Both the position numbers and the translations under genes were made by a program. A DNA stretch of 64,000 bases from Pogona vitticeps (lineage: Eukaryota; Chordata; Lepidosauria; Squamata; Agamidae): positions 329,081,322-329,145,321 of the forward strand of contig NC_135783.1 in NCBI RefSeq assembly GCF_051106095.1, read 5' to 3'. Positions 1 to 11,866 of the stretch are shown piece by piece. Each line of letters begins with the position of its first letter. The first letter of the stretch is position 1. The notes under the pieces were generated by a model. The model ran no database searches. It was not told the DNA's origin and saw nothing but the letters and a program-made list of their open reading frames with translations.

Positions 1-375
1 AGTTTTTTGCGGGTTGTGTGGATTCTTTCCCGTAGGAGGGCGTGTTCCAGACGGTCGTAGATGCGGCTGGCCTGTGGGGAAATGGTGGTCCTTTTTGTCC
101 TGAAGAAGGCTGGTATGGTTTTTGTGTCTCTGCAGCGTAGTAGAAATGTTAAGAAACATAGTAGGTGTGCTCTTTTGCTTTGGAGTGTTTCCAGTCTCCG
201 GGTCTGTCTGACTGTTTCCTCCCCGCAGAGGCATTCAATGTATTCGCGAAGGCTTTCATGGCTGGGATCTAATGGTTGTTGTGGGTTTTTCTGAAGAACA
301 ACCTTCAGAATATGGCCAAGGAGCCTGAAAAACCCACAACAACCATTAGATCCCAGCCATGAAAGCCTTCGCAAA
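1..375 (-). mobile_element. Penelope-like element, 5' part with fold-back end
   Basis: On the minus strand, bases 1-245 read as an open frame with blocks such as LLCFLTFLLRCRDTK and RIYDRLEHALLRERI. I associate these with the region before the reverse transcriptase of Penelope-like elements (Neptune/Poseidon type). The element runs off the left edge. Its outer end forms a fold-back: about 244-290 is the reverse complement of about 328-372, around a loop that contains another piece of the element's end. A second end copy lies at 12.8-13.1 kb. The family assignment comes from memory of the motif and is moderate; the inverted repeat is directly visible. Confidence 0.5.
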
Positions 376-1506
376 AACATCTAAATGTTGGTAATAATTC
401 CTTAACATGTGAATGCTGAAAAATTTAGAAACACATTTCTGAATTTTGATACACTCATCTGTTATGTCTGCAGCAGAATGAGGAATGATTACTGTATTAC
501 TAGCGAATCACTTAATTATGGCAGTCTTCTATCACTTTTCTGACAAAGTTATTTCCTTAGCTTTTACAGTTACAGTTGTTAAATGAACGGAAGCTACTAT
601 ACCTTAGAATCCATCATTTAGAAGTCTTCAGTGTCATGTATACACTTTCTTAACAAAGTATTCATAGGAGATAAAATGTAGAACTTCCTCACTCTCCTTC
701 TTTGCTATTTCTTTCTGTTCTGAACATGAGGCCTATAGCCATATTACACAGGCTGCTTTTGAAAGGCAATGCAGTAACACCTGACCTTTCCTTCTTCATT
801 ACTATGTGGCCAAGAAGCCACAATGACAACTTATATCTCCTCTTAAGGTAACCATTCACAAACAGGTCTGGCCACAATATTTGAAGTGAAGCCAAATGTA
901 TTCCTATATGTATCATAGCCTAGATCATTACATTATTGTACAGCAGCATTTGCTATAACAATTATGCTAATGATGACTTTTCACCTGATTACATATACTA
1001 TTTAATTAGAACCACCCCATGAGACAATCTGAGGCATTTCCTTCAGACATAAGGTTTGAAAGAGAATTTGGAATTTCCAGGCACAAGATTTTGGAATGAC
1101 ACAGTCTTTGCATCTCAAGCCATTTCCTTGAGCACCCTCCATATTTCCTCTTTCTGCCAGTGGCACCCGAAAATGTGGTTGGTGTTGCCCCCAAGATTGT
1201 TTGCTAAGTCACACTGCTAGGCTTCTGGACTCCCATCTTCTAATGCATATATGCATTCCAACCTTCGCCTCTGAGTTTTTATTCTTTCTTTTTTTCTCCA
1301 TGCCTGGAGAAAAGTGTTGATGGAAACACATAGTTTGGCTAGCTCTCTTGGCTAGGCTCCAGTTTGAAGCCATTCTGCTCATGTTTGTCTCACTATCCTT
1401 GATGGCTTCTATTTCTGTTCTACCCAACAGTAAGTCTTTCTGAAAAAGTGAAATTGAAATAATCTGGTATGATCAGAAATACAAGTGTATTGAGGGGGGG
1501 AGTGTT
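376..1506. other. PTPN21 intron, no recognised feature
   Basis: AT-rich non-coding sequence. The short open frames here have no recognisable domain and no splice context. I see no repeat that I can name. Confidence 0.5.
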
Positions 1507-1514
1507 CCTTAACC

Positions 1515-1878
1515 CAGGGGTCCCCAACCCCCGGTCTGCAGCCCAAAACTGGGCCATGGCCTTGGCAGGACTGAGCCACAGAGACAGATCTCCCACCCCT
1601 CTGCACGCAGGCCCCCCCAGCATGCACATATGCCCCTGCCACATACATGCACAGATGCATGCATGCACCGCCCATGCACACATGGCCCCCCATATACACA
1701 CATGGAGACCCGCCCACCCATGCATGGATGCTCTGCCCCACCCACCCCATACACGGATGCACACATGCCCCGCCCATGCACGCACAGACAACCCCCTGCC
1801 CCCCTGTTGAACTGGTCAGGTGGAGGGTTCGAAAAAGGTCGGGGGCCACTGTGGTTCGAAAAAGATTGGGGGGCACTG
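1515..1878. mobile_element. hAT MITE with CA-rich internal minisatellite
   Basis: The element starts CAGGGGTCCCCAAC and ends with GGGGGGCACTG, which are typical hAT-type ends. It is flanked by a perfect 8-bp target duplication (CCTTAACC at 1507-1514 and 1879-1886). The centre is a degenerate repeat built from ATGCAC/ATGCCCC units, and this keeps several frames open on both strands. There is no transposase, so it is non-autonomous. Confidence 0.85.
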
Positions 1879-2383
1879 CCTTAACCCATTCCCTTCTTCT
1901 TTTTCTGCTAAAATACAGAGAGAGAGAAAGAGCTTTGCAGCTTTTAGGGGAAACGTTTAGTTTTAGACCTGAAATCACATTTTAACACTCCATATGAGAA
2001 GTAATGGCCTTCCTTTTCCTCTTCTGGCATGACTTAGAGGTTGGAAAAGTTAGCTTGGGAGGATAGCTCTCTTGGCCCAGGAATTCTGGGAATAGTAATC
2101 TTCCAAGTTCTGGTATTATTACAAGGAGATCTGAAGAATTTGCTGCACTCAAGTTTATTTATATTGTGACCTGTTAGTAAGCCAGGATCATCAGATGCCT
2201 TGATTCTGAGACTACTCAAGCACTCAACAAGGGGGCTGCTCTCTGTCTCTTATGTCTAACTCCAGTTATTCTAGAGGGGGAACATATGCTACCAATTTCT
2301 TTACAGATACTGTAGATCACAGTAAGAGGGAGTAGTTGAGGAAATGTGCAAGACCAATGTTTACTAGTATTGTCTGCCTACAT

Positions 2384-2917
2384 CAGTGGTTCTTAACATG
2401 GGCGATAATGCCCCCCAGGGGGCGATTTCATTTTTCAGGGGGGCGGTAGAATGAAAAGGGGCAGCATGGGGGCGATGGAGCAGAAGGGGGGTGGTAGGGG
2501 GCGCTGAAGCAAGCCAGACCTGTGAAGGTAGCTGCAACCAGGGTGCTAGCAGTGGATCCAGTGCTGCCACCGCCAGACGATCCCACTCTTCCTGCCTGCC
2601 ACATCTCGCCTTTCTCACTTAGGGGAGCACTGAATGTGGATCGGGTGGAAGGAAAGGGTCTCTTGGGTCCCCGTCCTCGCCCAGTGATGCTCTGCCTCGC
2701 ACCCAGGCGGGGAGGGAAAGACGAGCCCCATTTGTTCGTCCTGCCTTCCCACCCACCTTCCTGCCCATTGCAAGGGAAGCGCGGAGAGAAACGGGATGGT
2801 TTGGGGTGGCGCAGCATCTCTTTGGGTGGGATCGCAAATGCACTGCAGAAAGTCAGCCGCTCCTCTTTCTCCTTGAATATAAGGAATTGAATTCAGTCAT
2901 TGAACTTAAGTGTCTTA

Positions 2918-2976
<59 letters not shown>

Positions 2977-3066
2977 ATAGGATATTATAGCTGTGGGGAG
3001 GGGGGCGATGATAACTTCCTCAATGGCTCAAGGGGGCGTTTCTTTCAAAAAGGTTAAGAACCACTG
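2384..3066. mobile_element. hAT MITE, 683 bp
   Basis: Terminal inverted repeats CAGTGGTTCTTAAC and GTTAAGAACCACTG are flanked by a perfect 8-bp duplication, GCCTACAT (2376-2383 and 3067-3074). The ends carry G-rich blocks (GGGGGCGAT and GGGGGCGTTTC), and an (AAAT)n tract sits near the 3' end. The open frames inside are not a gene. Confidence 0.88.
2917..2979 (+). repeat. (AAAT)n microsatellite inside the hAT MITE
   Basis: About 15 uninterrupted AAAT units near the right end of the 683-bp hAT element. Confidence 0.95.
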
Positions 3067-3126
3067 GCCTACATGATAGCAAAGTGTGGCTATATGGGAA
3101 ATCATTCTGTATATTTTCCTTTAAAA

Positions 3127-3262
3127 CAGTAGTTCTTAACCTTTGTTACTCGGATGCTTTTGAACTGCAATTCCCAGAAACCCCAGTCAGGACAACTGGT
3201 TGTGAAGGCTTCTGGGAGTTGCAGTCCAAAACTCCTGAGTAACCCAAGGTTAAGAACCAGTG
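3127..3262. mobile_element. 136-bp near-palindromic hAT MITE (copy 1)
   Basis: The ends are CAGTAGTTCTTAACC and GGTTAAGAACCAGTG, with perfect 8-bp duplications CTTTAAAA at 3119-3126 and 3263-3270. Inside, the CTGCAATTCCCAGAA and TTCTGGGAGTTGCAG blocks are inverted copies of each other, so nearly the whole element folds back. Related copies lie at 7456, 19897, 37942 and 53508. Confidence 0.9.
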
Positions 3263-3270
3263 CTTTAAAA

Positions 3271-4440
3271 GAAACAAAGCCTTGCCTGTGTGTGCGTGCC
3301 TGTTTTTAGCCAAAAAAGGGCAGCAGGGAAAGTTAAACAGGTCCTTTCCTTTCCTCTTCTCATACTCATTGCAACCTTCTAGGCTATTTTTCACCTTTAA
3401 GAAAGAGAGACAGTAAAAGCTAAAAAGAGAAAGAGGGGAGAAGTGGCAGAGAACTCTGTATCATATCTGTCTATGACTATAAGCATAAAACATATCTGAA
3501 TTTTGTTTTAGGGAGTGTTCAGTCTTCTGAACGTATTATCATAGCAAAATCTGCTGGTGCTTCATTTATCATCTCTGTACTCTGCCCACACTGACTCCTA
3601 GAATTTAATGAAGGCCCATTTACCAGTTGGCCTCTTAGCCAGGGTGTGTCAGAAAAGAACCAGATTCTATTTACATTCCCTGCAATTCACATTCTGGAAA
3701 TGCCACAATGTAGGTTCCTCAGCAAACTCTGTTTTACGTATCTACATTTCGCTTATGTTTACAGCACAAAATGATATTTGCTAAGATTAAAAAGAAAGAG
3801 TTGTGACAAAAACAAAGCTGAGGTTGTCTGCCCTTCTGAACTCTTAATATATGCAGTGAAGGTATGTAGCACAACAAGTTCTCTTCTATAGACACACAAC
3901 ATTCTAGCCTCATGGCAAATTAAATTATATCAGATCAACTGGCATTTATTATCTACTGTACATGGTTTACCCTAGTTTCAAAAACTCTCATTAAGGAAGG
4001 AAAACTGAGGGTGTGTTAGTGATATGCTGCCTGGTGCTCAGTGTTGCCAGAGACTTGGGGACCTGCTACATTTCTCAAGGAACAGCAATCTTATAGTGGG
4101 GGGGGGGGCACTGAAGGAGAAGACTTAACTCCATTTGTGTGTGCATGAAAGCTTTGCAACCTGAGCACCTATCTCCATCCAGTCCCAAGTAGTGCCATGG
4201 TCTACTGGCTCTTTCCAAAGGTGTTCTTATATGTTTTGCAGTTGCACAACACTGGCACATCTAAAAGTTAGGAACCAGCTGGGTACATTTTGCCATCTGG
4301 CCAGTCAAAAATAACCATCACCCACCATGTCTGAGTTGCCATGTTACCTGATTAGCTGGGTTTTACCTGGATTCTGGGACTATTTACCTATATTCCTCTC
4401 CCATCTCTTTCCAGAATCAGCTGACCCCAAAAGCACTTCT
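3271..4440. other. PTPN21 intron, no recognised feature
   Basis: Non-coding AT-rich sequence with a short G-run at about 4099. No domain, repeat family or splice-bounded coding exon was seen. Confidence 0.5.
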
Positions 4441-4454
4441 AGCATTTGTCCCAA

Positions 4455-5180
4455 GCTTGCCTGCCCTACTGTGAAGGAGAGAAGACCAGTGTGCCATCCT
4501 CTACTGATCAGACTTCTGAGGAAAGCCGCGGCTGCATGGAGGGAATACTGGTGGAGATAGGACAGGAGGAGCTGGAATGTAAAGAGTCACTAGAGGTGTG
4601 TCTGGCTGACGAGGGGGGGTTGGACTTGATTATCTGGGAGAAGTTTATAAAGGAGGAAGAGAACGTGTGAAGTTTCAGAATTCTAATGGACGGAGGACAG
4701 CCAGAGAGAAAGAATCGAGGAGTGCAAACAGAGCAAGTTTTCCGGCAAGAAGGCGCTACGGGTCTGATGAAAGACTTTCCAAATCTACAGATTGGAGGAG
4801 ATTTGTTGCCAGACCCAAGGGGTTTACATACAAAGGAGGGTGATCTAGAACCACTGGAATGGACTGTGGTGGTGTACCCTCGCAATCAGTATGGGGGACT
4901 GGGCGTCCACAACGTGAGGGGGACTGGGCGAGACACCCATGCTGTGGGACAGTTTGTGCCGTAAGGAGCACCTTCCTGAAACCTATGACTGATTGGGAAC
5001 AGTTTGGACGGGCCCCTCTGTGAGAAATGATTTGAGGACACCAGATGTAAAAGTACACAGTTATAGGATTTTACCAGAATTGAGTTTATTGGACCCCTTT
5101 GAAACTGTTGAATTGAATTTGTTAGACAATAAAAACTCATGTTAAACTTTCAGGGCCGCCTCCGCCTCCTTCCCGCACAA
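4455..5180 (+). mobile_element. Unidentified coding repeat, copy A (decayed)
   Basis: This stretch and the minus strand of about 23,800-24,600 are diverged copies of one element. The similarity is clearest at protein level: both carry LEVCLADE, RGVQT, FPNLQ followed by GG and LLPDP, and later a PELSL block with D and FE two and four residues on. Substitutions are conservative, which suggests descent from a translated gene and not shared non-coding DNA. I do not recognise the protein; no reverse transcriptase, zinc finger or transposase motif is visible. It could be an accessory or structural gene of a transposon or virus-like element. The copy is broken. Confidence 0.45.
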
Positions 5181-7447
5181 ACTCAGGGTTCACCTCCTGC
5201 TGAAGACGAACATATTCACACCTACCTCTCTGACATCACAAGGACCCACCCTGCAGAGGCAACATGGGAGGGGACAGCCAAATGGCAGGGGTAGAGGCTC
5301 TTTCCTTTAAAGGCTCGCCGCTATAATAATAGAGTGACATAGTGGTAAGAGTGGTAGACTAAGCCCAAGAAAAGTTGTTTTTAAGTCATGAAGGTAACCT
5401 TCCTTTTAGCCATTTCCCCTCAACTGAACCTAATTCACCTGTCTGTTGTTAGGCTACAACACCCTAAGCTTCCCAGAGAAAAACTGGTATAAAAAAGTAG
5501 TTTTCAGAAATAAAAAATTGACAGGCAAGGCTTGGAACATGAGCAAACACTTTTTAAAAAAAAACACACAGCACTTTAAAAGGGCATATCAACTTGAGAA
5601 AACATTTTAAAATTAACACTGTTGGAAAGCAAACATTGCCATAGATATTTTATTTACTGTGAATAACCCAAGAATGCTATATTTTCTGCCCTACCTCCAT
5701 TTCCAACTGTGTCTTTGTTTCCCATTGCTACAAAATTATTTTTATGCCAAAATAATCCACACAAGAATGCATTCTGAGGGGGAGGGAAGTCTGTTCTATT
5801 TCAGCAGTCTGGTCTGCACTTCCTAAATCTGATTTACTAATCTCACTTGAAAGAGTACATGTAATTTAAAAAAAAAATTCAGAACCAACATTAAAATGAG
5901 AATAAAAGATATGAAGATCAAGAGAATGAGATGTCTTCCATGAGGTAAATGCCGACAATCTGGTGCCAGAGGAGGCCCCGTAAGAGAAACAATGCATACT
6001 GGCAACAGTTCTGAACATGAATGATATTCTCAGAAGAGGGCCTCAACAGAAAACGACAAGTAGAGGGCTAGATCGTATTAGTCCTAACTAGAGAAGACCT
6101 TTTGAGTGAATGGTGTTTACTAACTCAACACTTATGTAAGTATCATTGGCTCAGTAGGTCCACTCTAATCAGATAACAGCTGATTTTTGCCCAAATATTC
6201 CTAAAGCAGACCCTCACTGGGTAGATGTGGACATCTTTGGTTCAGTAAGATATCCAACAGCAGCTAGGGGCCTGCACTAAAGCTGCCATTCCTGACAGCA
6301 GAGGCATCTTGTGACAGGGCAAGGGGAGTTCCCCCCCCCCAAATTAAGGGAGTGACCTCTCTTCTGCTCAGTTCATGAGCTGCCTCTCTCCCTGCTAGTG
6401 ATGATTGTATCCTAGACAAAAAAGAGCATAATGCAGACAAGAAACATTTGTGGTACAGTGGTTCTCAAGCTCAAACCTTCCTGAGTTCATTGGTTAACCC
6501 TGGCCAGTACCCATTTCCCAGACTAATCTACTTAACCAGGTTGTTTTGAGGGTAAAAGGAGGAGGGGGAAAAAACTCTTAGTGAGAAAAGCTAAGGAAGG
6601 AGCAATGCCACTGCAAGCTCAAAAAGCAGATAAGAAGCTTCACTTGTAGGCATGCAAAAGTAACATCAACAACCAAACATTCATAACTGATTCCGAGTAT
6701 GCTCTTATTTCAATGCATAGTTGGAACCACATTCCTACTACATGGAAAAAAGCTGTGTCAGAAAAACATGAAAAATATCCCATTTTGAAATGTCTGTTTT
6801 GCCTACAGAATCACCCTGATCCATGCAGACAGCTCGGAACAAAATAGTCACACTGCATGAAGATAACTCCCATTCCATCCTTTGAAAAACTGAATTCTGC
6901 AATGTCATGATCCAAATGAAACATGGTGCTTTATGTGGAAAGGCAGTCAGCATGATTTGCTTCCACTAGCCAGCCAACAAGCCATATAGCAATCTGGAGT
7001 GCTAACATTTTGGACCTGAACAATGCAAGCCCTTCTCAGCTCCACTGGAGTTTCTATATTTATTGTAAAATATATACTAGCACACTCAGAAGTACCTCAA
7101 ACTTTGTGGAAGCAGAAAATTCTTTTACTGGGAATGGAGTAAGGGGTAGCTAAATGAGGACTGAACATGCTCATCAGCCACAGATGCCAAGTACAAATTA
7201 CTAAGTGGGGAGTGGGGAGGCATGGCTGTTGGCAAATCAGTATACTCACACTAACATCTTCTTGTAGGTCTCAACTCAACTATAATTTAATTTTATTCCA
7301 TTCTTCTTCCGTGATATCCATGTCTTCCCCTGTTTTATTTTCACAACAGCTAGGTTACGCTGAGACATGGCAATGGAGCTATTCATACAGGGAGCTTTGT
7401 TGCTATGAAAGGATTTGAACCCAGGTCTGTCTAATTCTAGTCCAACA
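5181..7447. other. PTPN21 intron with weak old SINE traces
   Basis: Mostly featureless. Stretches at about 5,330-5,420 and 6,455-6,600 resemble very old tRNA-headed SINE fragments (GACATAGTGGTAAGAG; CCAGGTTGTTTTGAGGG), but they are too decayed to classify. Confidence 0.35.
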
Positions 7448-7455
7448 CTCTAAAC

Positions 7456-7544
7456 CAGAAGCCTTGGCCAGCACAGCTGTTGATGAAGGCTTCTGGGAAT
7501 CGCAATCCAAGAACAGCTGGGTGACCCAAGATTGGGAACCACTG
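7456..7544. mobile_element. hAT MITE of the 136-bp family (copy 2, internally deleted)
   Basis: It retains the GGCTTCTGGGAATCGCAATCCAAGAA block and a right end TTGGGAACCACTG. It is flanked by near-identical 8-mers, CTCTAAAC (7448-7455) and CTCTAGAC (7545-7552). At 89 bp it is shorter than its 136-bp relatives because the left half is missing. Confidence 0.7.
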
Positions 7545-7552
7545 CTCTAGAC

Positions 7553-8781
7553 AATACACCAGACAGGCTTCACCTGTCAGTGAGCATGCTTTTATACCCA
7601 CTGACGGGTGTATCTTCACGCCCACAAGGATTATAATCAAGCTGCCAAGAAGTGAGAAGAATGGTAATGTGGAACAAAGCCTTCTTAGCTGTGGTATCCC
7701 ATCTATGCGTTACAATAAGGCTCGTTGGGCACCTATCTGGTAGGTGGAGGCTGGTGCCGGGCAAAGAATTTTCATTCTTCTCAGGGTTTAATACCCCAAT
7801 GAGGTTGTTATTTTTACCCTCACTGCTTAAATTGTATAGTGATGTTTATTTTTTTTTAATTATTCCATTTTATCAATGTAAGCCTCTCCAAAAACGCTGT
7901 GCTGTCCTTCGGCACAACATTTTATCAAGTCATTAAAGAGGAGAAATGCAACTGCTGAAGTTGAGAACACTGTGTCCACCTCAGCTGAGAGCTATGTATG
8001 TCCTCTTGGTATTCCCTCTCCTGGCTCGTTTTCTGTAAGCTTGCCAGGTGGGGCTATCCAATTTTAATATCTGTAAGGCATTAGTGGAACAATCCCATAC
8101 ATGTATACTGAGAGATACACACTGTTGTGTTCAGTAACATTTATTCCAAGGCAACTGTGTGCGAGATTCCACTCCTACTTCCCTTTAAATTATACAAGTG
8201 AGACCTATAACAAAATCCTGCAGCATGGAGGAGTTCTAGCTACCCATTCTACTTTCCATTCCATTTCCCCAGCCACCATTTTCATTCAATCACCAATTCA
8301 GATTGTCAACCTAAATCCCAAATTAAATCCCTCGCACTTTCAGTTAAAAGAAGCAGATAATGGTGCAGACTTCTGTCAAATACTCTCTGGAAAAGCAGCT
8401 TTCAATGAGATTACAACATACTGGCCTTGAAAGAGGAAGGGTTGTATGGGGCACAAAGTACTTTCTTCTTCATGGCCTTTGTGACATTCCTCAAAGGTGT
8501 CCAGTTGCAAGACACCTGAAAAGTACCCACACGGTCTCAATCATTAACTTTTAGCCCAGACATAACACATGCACAGCTTGATGAAAGTTAATGATGGAGA
8601 CCACTTGGCTGATTTACCAACTAGACACTTCTGTGGAAGACCTGTTGTGTGAATTCACAGATGACCATTCAGAGAACAATAGGTACAAATAAGTGACCCA
8701 TCCTTCCCTGAAGAAATTGCCTACCAAAATTGTGGGTGTCCCAGGGTAGAGGCTCCCACAGTTATCTGCCACCTTTCCTAC
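7553..8781 (-). other. PTPN21 intron 2, 5' part
   Basis: Sequence downstream, in the sense of transcription, of the PTPN21 first coding exon. The GT donor lies at 8780-8781 on the minus strand. No further PTPN21 exon was found to the left of this point, so intron 2 must extend at least 8.7 kb and leave the window. Confidence 0.6.
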
Positions 8782-9139
8782 CTCTCGAAGTTCAAGCCTC
8801 TGCGCCACAGCCTCCAGACTTTCCTGCCCGGTGCTCTCCACTGACAGTGTGAACTCCACAAACTCATTGTTAAGCAGCTGGATACGGGCCACCAAGCAGC
8901 TCTTGCTAGACACTGTGTAGCGTCGAGTTCGTTTCAGCTTCAGCCCAAAAGGGAGAGGCATTTTCTCTCTTAAAACATTCACAAGAAGTCACTGAAAAAC
9001 ATCCGGGAATATCTCACTTCCCGTGAACAGTCAAGAGCTGTAGAGTCTCCAGATGATCAACCGCCAGCAGCGGCAGCAGCCATTAAAGACGAGCTGGTTT
9101 TCTTCCAACTTTGGTGCAAGGGAAGCATCCACAAAAATT
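8782..9139 (-). CDS. PTPN21: PTPN21 exon 2 (first coding exon), tyrosine-protein phosphatase non-receptor type 21
   Basis: Translation starts at 8961 on the minus strand and runs 60 codons to 8782, from [20 protein letters not shown] to [10 protein letters not shown]. This matches the N-terminus of amniote PTPN21 (PTPD1) essentially residue for residue. An AG|GTAGGA donor follows in phase 0, and the next human residues are V-T-Y-F. An acceptor with a good pyrimidine tract (CTTCTTATTTCACAG) ends at 9140, giving about 178 nt of 5' untranslated sequence in this exon. The region is the start of the FERM domain (ubiquitin-like F1 lobe), which tethers this cytoplasmic phosphatase to membrane, actin and Src/FAK signalling partners. 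Only this exon of PTPN21 is in the window; the PTP catalytic domain lies far to the left. An upstream in-frame ATG at 8982 is part of the leader. Confidence 0.95.
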
Positions 9140-9309
9140 CTGTGAAATAAGAAGTGGTAGGAAAGCCATTAGTTAAACCTTGAATAGAAAAACATGGTGA
9201 GTTTTTGATAACTCGCACTGTCAGGTTACATTTGCCAAATTTTGCTTGTAAAAATATAACTTTTTTTCCTGTCCATGAAACATTCATGTATTGTATCTTC
9301 TGTCTTTTA

Positions 9310-9362
9310 ATGTTGTAACCCGCCTTGAGTCCTTTTTTAAGGAGAAAAGTGGGGTAAAACGA

Positions 9363-9449
<87 letters not shown>

Positions 9450-9570
9450 GAAGAAAGGAAGGAAGAAAGGAAGGAAGGAAGGAAGAAAGGAAGGAAGGAA
9501 GGAAGAAAGAAAGGAAGAAAGGAAGAAAGGAAGAAAGGAAGAAAGGAAGAAAGAAATTCCATGACAGATT
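9310..9570 (+). repeat. L2-type 3' tail running into a (GAAA)n/(GGAA)n microsatellite
   Basis: The stretch TTGTAACCCGCCTTGAGTCC at about 9,315 is a decayed version of the GTAAGCCGCCCAGAGT tail seen on L2 in this window. It is followed by about 195 bp of GAAA grading into GGAA/GGAAA. The apparent Lys/Glu/Arg-rich and Phe/Leu-rich open frames here are microsatellite artefacts. Confidence 0.85.
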
Positions 9571-9641
9571 CAAACACACCATCGCCTGAATACTTAAATA
9601 TTGGATTGTCTGGTACGTTAGCATCATATTATTGATGGGAA

Positions 9642-9778
9642 GAAGTGCCAGATAGCTCAGTGGTTTAGGTATTTCGCTGCAAAAACAGGGATTAGGAGTT
9701 CAGTTCTCCACTGTGTCTCTTGACAGGGACTAGACTTGATGATCCCTAGGGTCCCTTCCTGATCTGCGGTTTTAACAG
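9642..9778 (+). mobile_element. tRNA-derived SINE with CR1-like tail
   Basis: The A-box-like AGATAGCTCAGTGGTTTAGG and B-box-like GAGTTCAGTTCTCC form a tRNA-derived head. The tail (GACTTGATGATCCCTAGGGTCCCTTCC) closely resembles the 3' end of CR1 copies in this window. A sister copy lies at 45,992. Confidence 0.75.
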
Positions 9779-10795
9779 GGGTTGAGGTTTAGAGGAGAGT
9801 GGCTTACCAAAGTCCCCTTCATAATGTCAGCTCATGTTCTTAACCACACCACATCACTTAAGGTTTATTATTTAATATTAAGCAATAACGGTGCCAGTGA
9901 TTACATGCCGTAAAGACCAAAAAAATGTTGGGTAATTAAAACATCCAAGAAGTATTCTGGAAACCAGACCTATATGGAAATTACAGACATTAATGTGTGG
10001 GTTGGGGTGGAATTGGAACATCAAGAGTTTAATGTACTGTATACCACCTTATCTTACGTACTGGGTAGGGATCACATAACTTTCCACTTCCTTTTAGCCT
10101 TCAAATGCATAGTAGAAGTTAAGCAGAGGTTAAATAGTAGGAGTGCTATGTATCATAATAAATCATAACACAGAAATGCTACGGGTGTCTCTGTATCCTG
10201 TGTTGGCACCAATCCCAGGATGGCAGGAAATATTTTTTTAAGAAATATATCTTTTAACTGGACTTTTTTTTTTGGTACTCAACAAGGCAAAACAGCTGCC
10301 CCAAAAGCATGTTTCATAAGAGTCTTGCAACACAAATGTAAGACTAGCCCAAAAGTCCCCACTGAGGTTTCCCAAATATATTCTCTGCTGCAAGAAATGT
10401 GGGCTGATTTTCTAATGATGTCAAGGAGTAATGATTTTTTTTAAAGGAAGGTTGCCACTTGCTTATTTAACCTTACGAGGTAGGCAAAGGATTCTGAATG
10501 TTTGTATTTTAAAAAAACAGTAAGCTCACATGGTTCAGAGGGGGCCAAAGTGTTGTATAATGAAGCTTCCTGCCAAAGCATTCCAGGAAGTGTAACTGGC
10601 AGGAAGGTATGGAGAAATCCACAGACTGTTTCCTGCTACTTGCCCTTTCACAGAAAGCCATGAGAGTAACAGAATTCAGTATCAGGTGAAATGTCATCAC
10701 TTCCAAAACATTCCAGGAACTTGCAAAATTGCAATACTGTCAACAGCACAGAACGGTTAAAAAAACATGGAAAACTTGAACACCTTATGAAGTAT

Positions 10796-10796
<1 letters not shown>
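9779..10796 (-). other. PTPN21 intron 1, no recognised feature
   Basis: No repeat or exon that I can support. The short open frames lack domains. Confidence 0.45.
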
Positions 10797-10838
<42 letters not shown>

Positions 10839-10917
10839 TTTGTTTGTTTGTTTGTTTGTTTGTTTGTTTGTTTGTTTGTTTTGTTTTGTTTTGTTTTGTT
10901 TAGTTTAGTTTAGTTTA
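10797..10917 (+). repeat. Compound microsatellite (TTTA)n-(TTTG)n-(TTTTG)n-(TTTAG)n
   Basis: Four successive T-rich tetra- and pentanucleotide blocks, apparently evolved from the poly-A tail of the adjoining minus-strand SINE. Confidence 0.93.
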
Positions 10918-11182
10918 GGTAAAGGTTCTCCTTGACATTTAGTCCAGTCGAGTCCAACTCTAGGGCGCGGTGCTCATCCCCATTTCCAAGCCATACAGCC
11001 AGCGAGGTACTGTACCTATTTATCTACTCGCATTTACATGCTTTCAAACTGCTAGGTTGGCAGGAACTGGGACAAGAGATGGGAGCTCAATCCATTGCGC
11101 AGATTCGATCTTACGACTCCTGGTCTTCTGACCTTGCAGCACAGAGGCTTCTGCTGTTTAACCCGCAGCAGCACCATGTCTC
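10918..11182 (-). mobile_element. tRNA-derived SINE (squamate type)
   Basis: Read on the minus strand it begins near GGTGCTGCTGCGGGTTAAAC, a tRNA-like head. A B-box-like TAAGATCGAATC follows, and it ends GAGTTGGACTCGACTGGACTAAATGTC plus AAGGAGAACCTTTACC. The AT-rich microsatellite at 10.8-10.9 kb is its tail on the genomic plus strand. The layout matches the widespread squamate SINE class with a RTE/BovB-like tail. Confidence 0.75.
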
Positions 11183-11866
11183 ATCCCGTTAAAATTATTT
11201 AATTTAAGAGTCACCTAATAGTCAAAAAGTACCATAGCACTGATAATAAAGCTAATAAACAACATTTTAAAATATCTTAAACAAAAACAGCAGTAAAATT
11301 AGTGTATTGGAGGCAAGATAACCAGTAGCTGCCATCAAATAAATTGCTGAAAATTTTATCTAACCCCCATCTCTCATGTAGATTTCATACATACATACAA
11401 TGGGTGGTTTCAAAAGATATTTTGAACTTTTGAATTCCGCCTTACATAGACACAGTAAAGCTATATTAGAAAGTATCAACTTTCCTCGTGTGGTTTTCAG
11501 AAAGCCTTTCAGAAGATCTAAAACCTCATCATAGCATGTCCCACAACTCATCTCTTTTTCCTCTTCTGATGGAGCACCAGAAAGGTTTACTTCTAAAGGG
11601 ATAGCTAAGTAAGTCTGTTGTAGCAAAACCTTCACAGAGCACTTTGAGAGTAAGAAAATTATTGTAGCATGCATTTTCATTAATTGTGGACCATTGCATT
11701 AGTTGTTTAAAGGGTCAGTCAGAATTTTAGCCAAATCTACAGTATATATACTCAAGATTTTGATAACACTTCATGCATTTTGTATAAATCTGAAATGCTG
11801 TGTAACACTTCATGTATCTGATAAAGAAGGCTACAGTCCACAGAAGCTCATGGTACAATGAATATA
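11183..11866 (-). other. PTPN21 intron 1, no recognised feature
   Basis: AT-rich; nothing supported. Confidence 0.45.

Noticed and set aside
1409-1985. Overlapping open frames up to 189 codons rich in Cys, His and Met
   Set aside because: They come from the ATGCAC-type repeat in a hAT MITE that is bounded by its own 8-bp duplication.
2490-2510. GGTAGGGGGCGCTGAAG as a second CTCF site
   Set aside because: It lacks the CCA half of the core and lies in the G-rich body of a hAT MITE.
4632-5130. Possible LTR promoter and poly(A) signal in the coding repeat (TTTATAAAGGAGG and AATAAA)
   Set aside because: The TATA-like string coincides with conserved coding positions in both copies (IKEEE/IKEGEE). 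No terminal TG...CA repeat or duplication is seen, so an LTR is not supported.
9284-9635. Lys/Arg/Glu-rich and Phe/Leu/Ser-rich proteins of about 100 codons
   Set aside because: Pure (GAAA)n/(GGAA)n microsatellite read in different frames.
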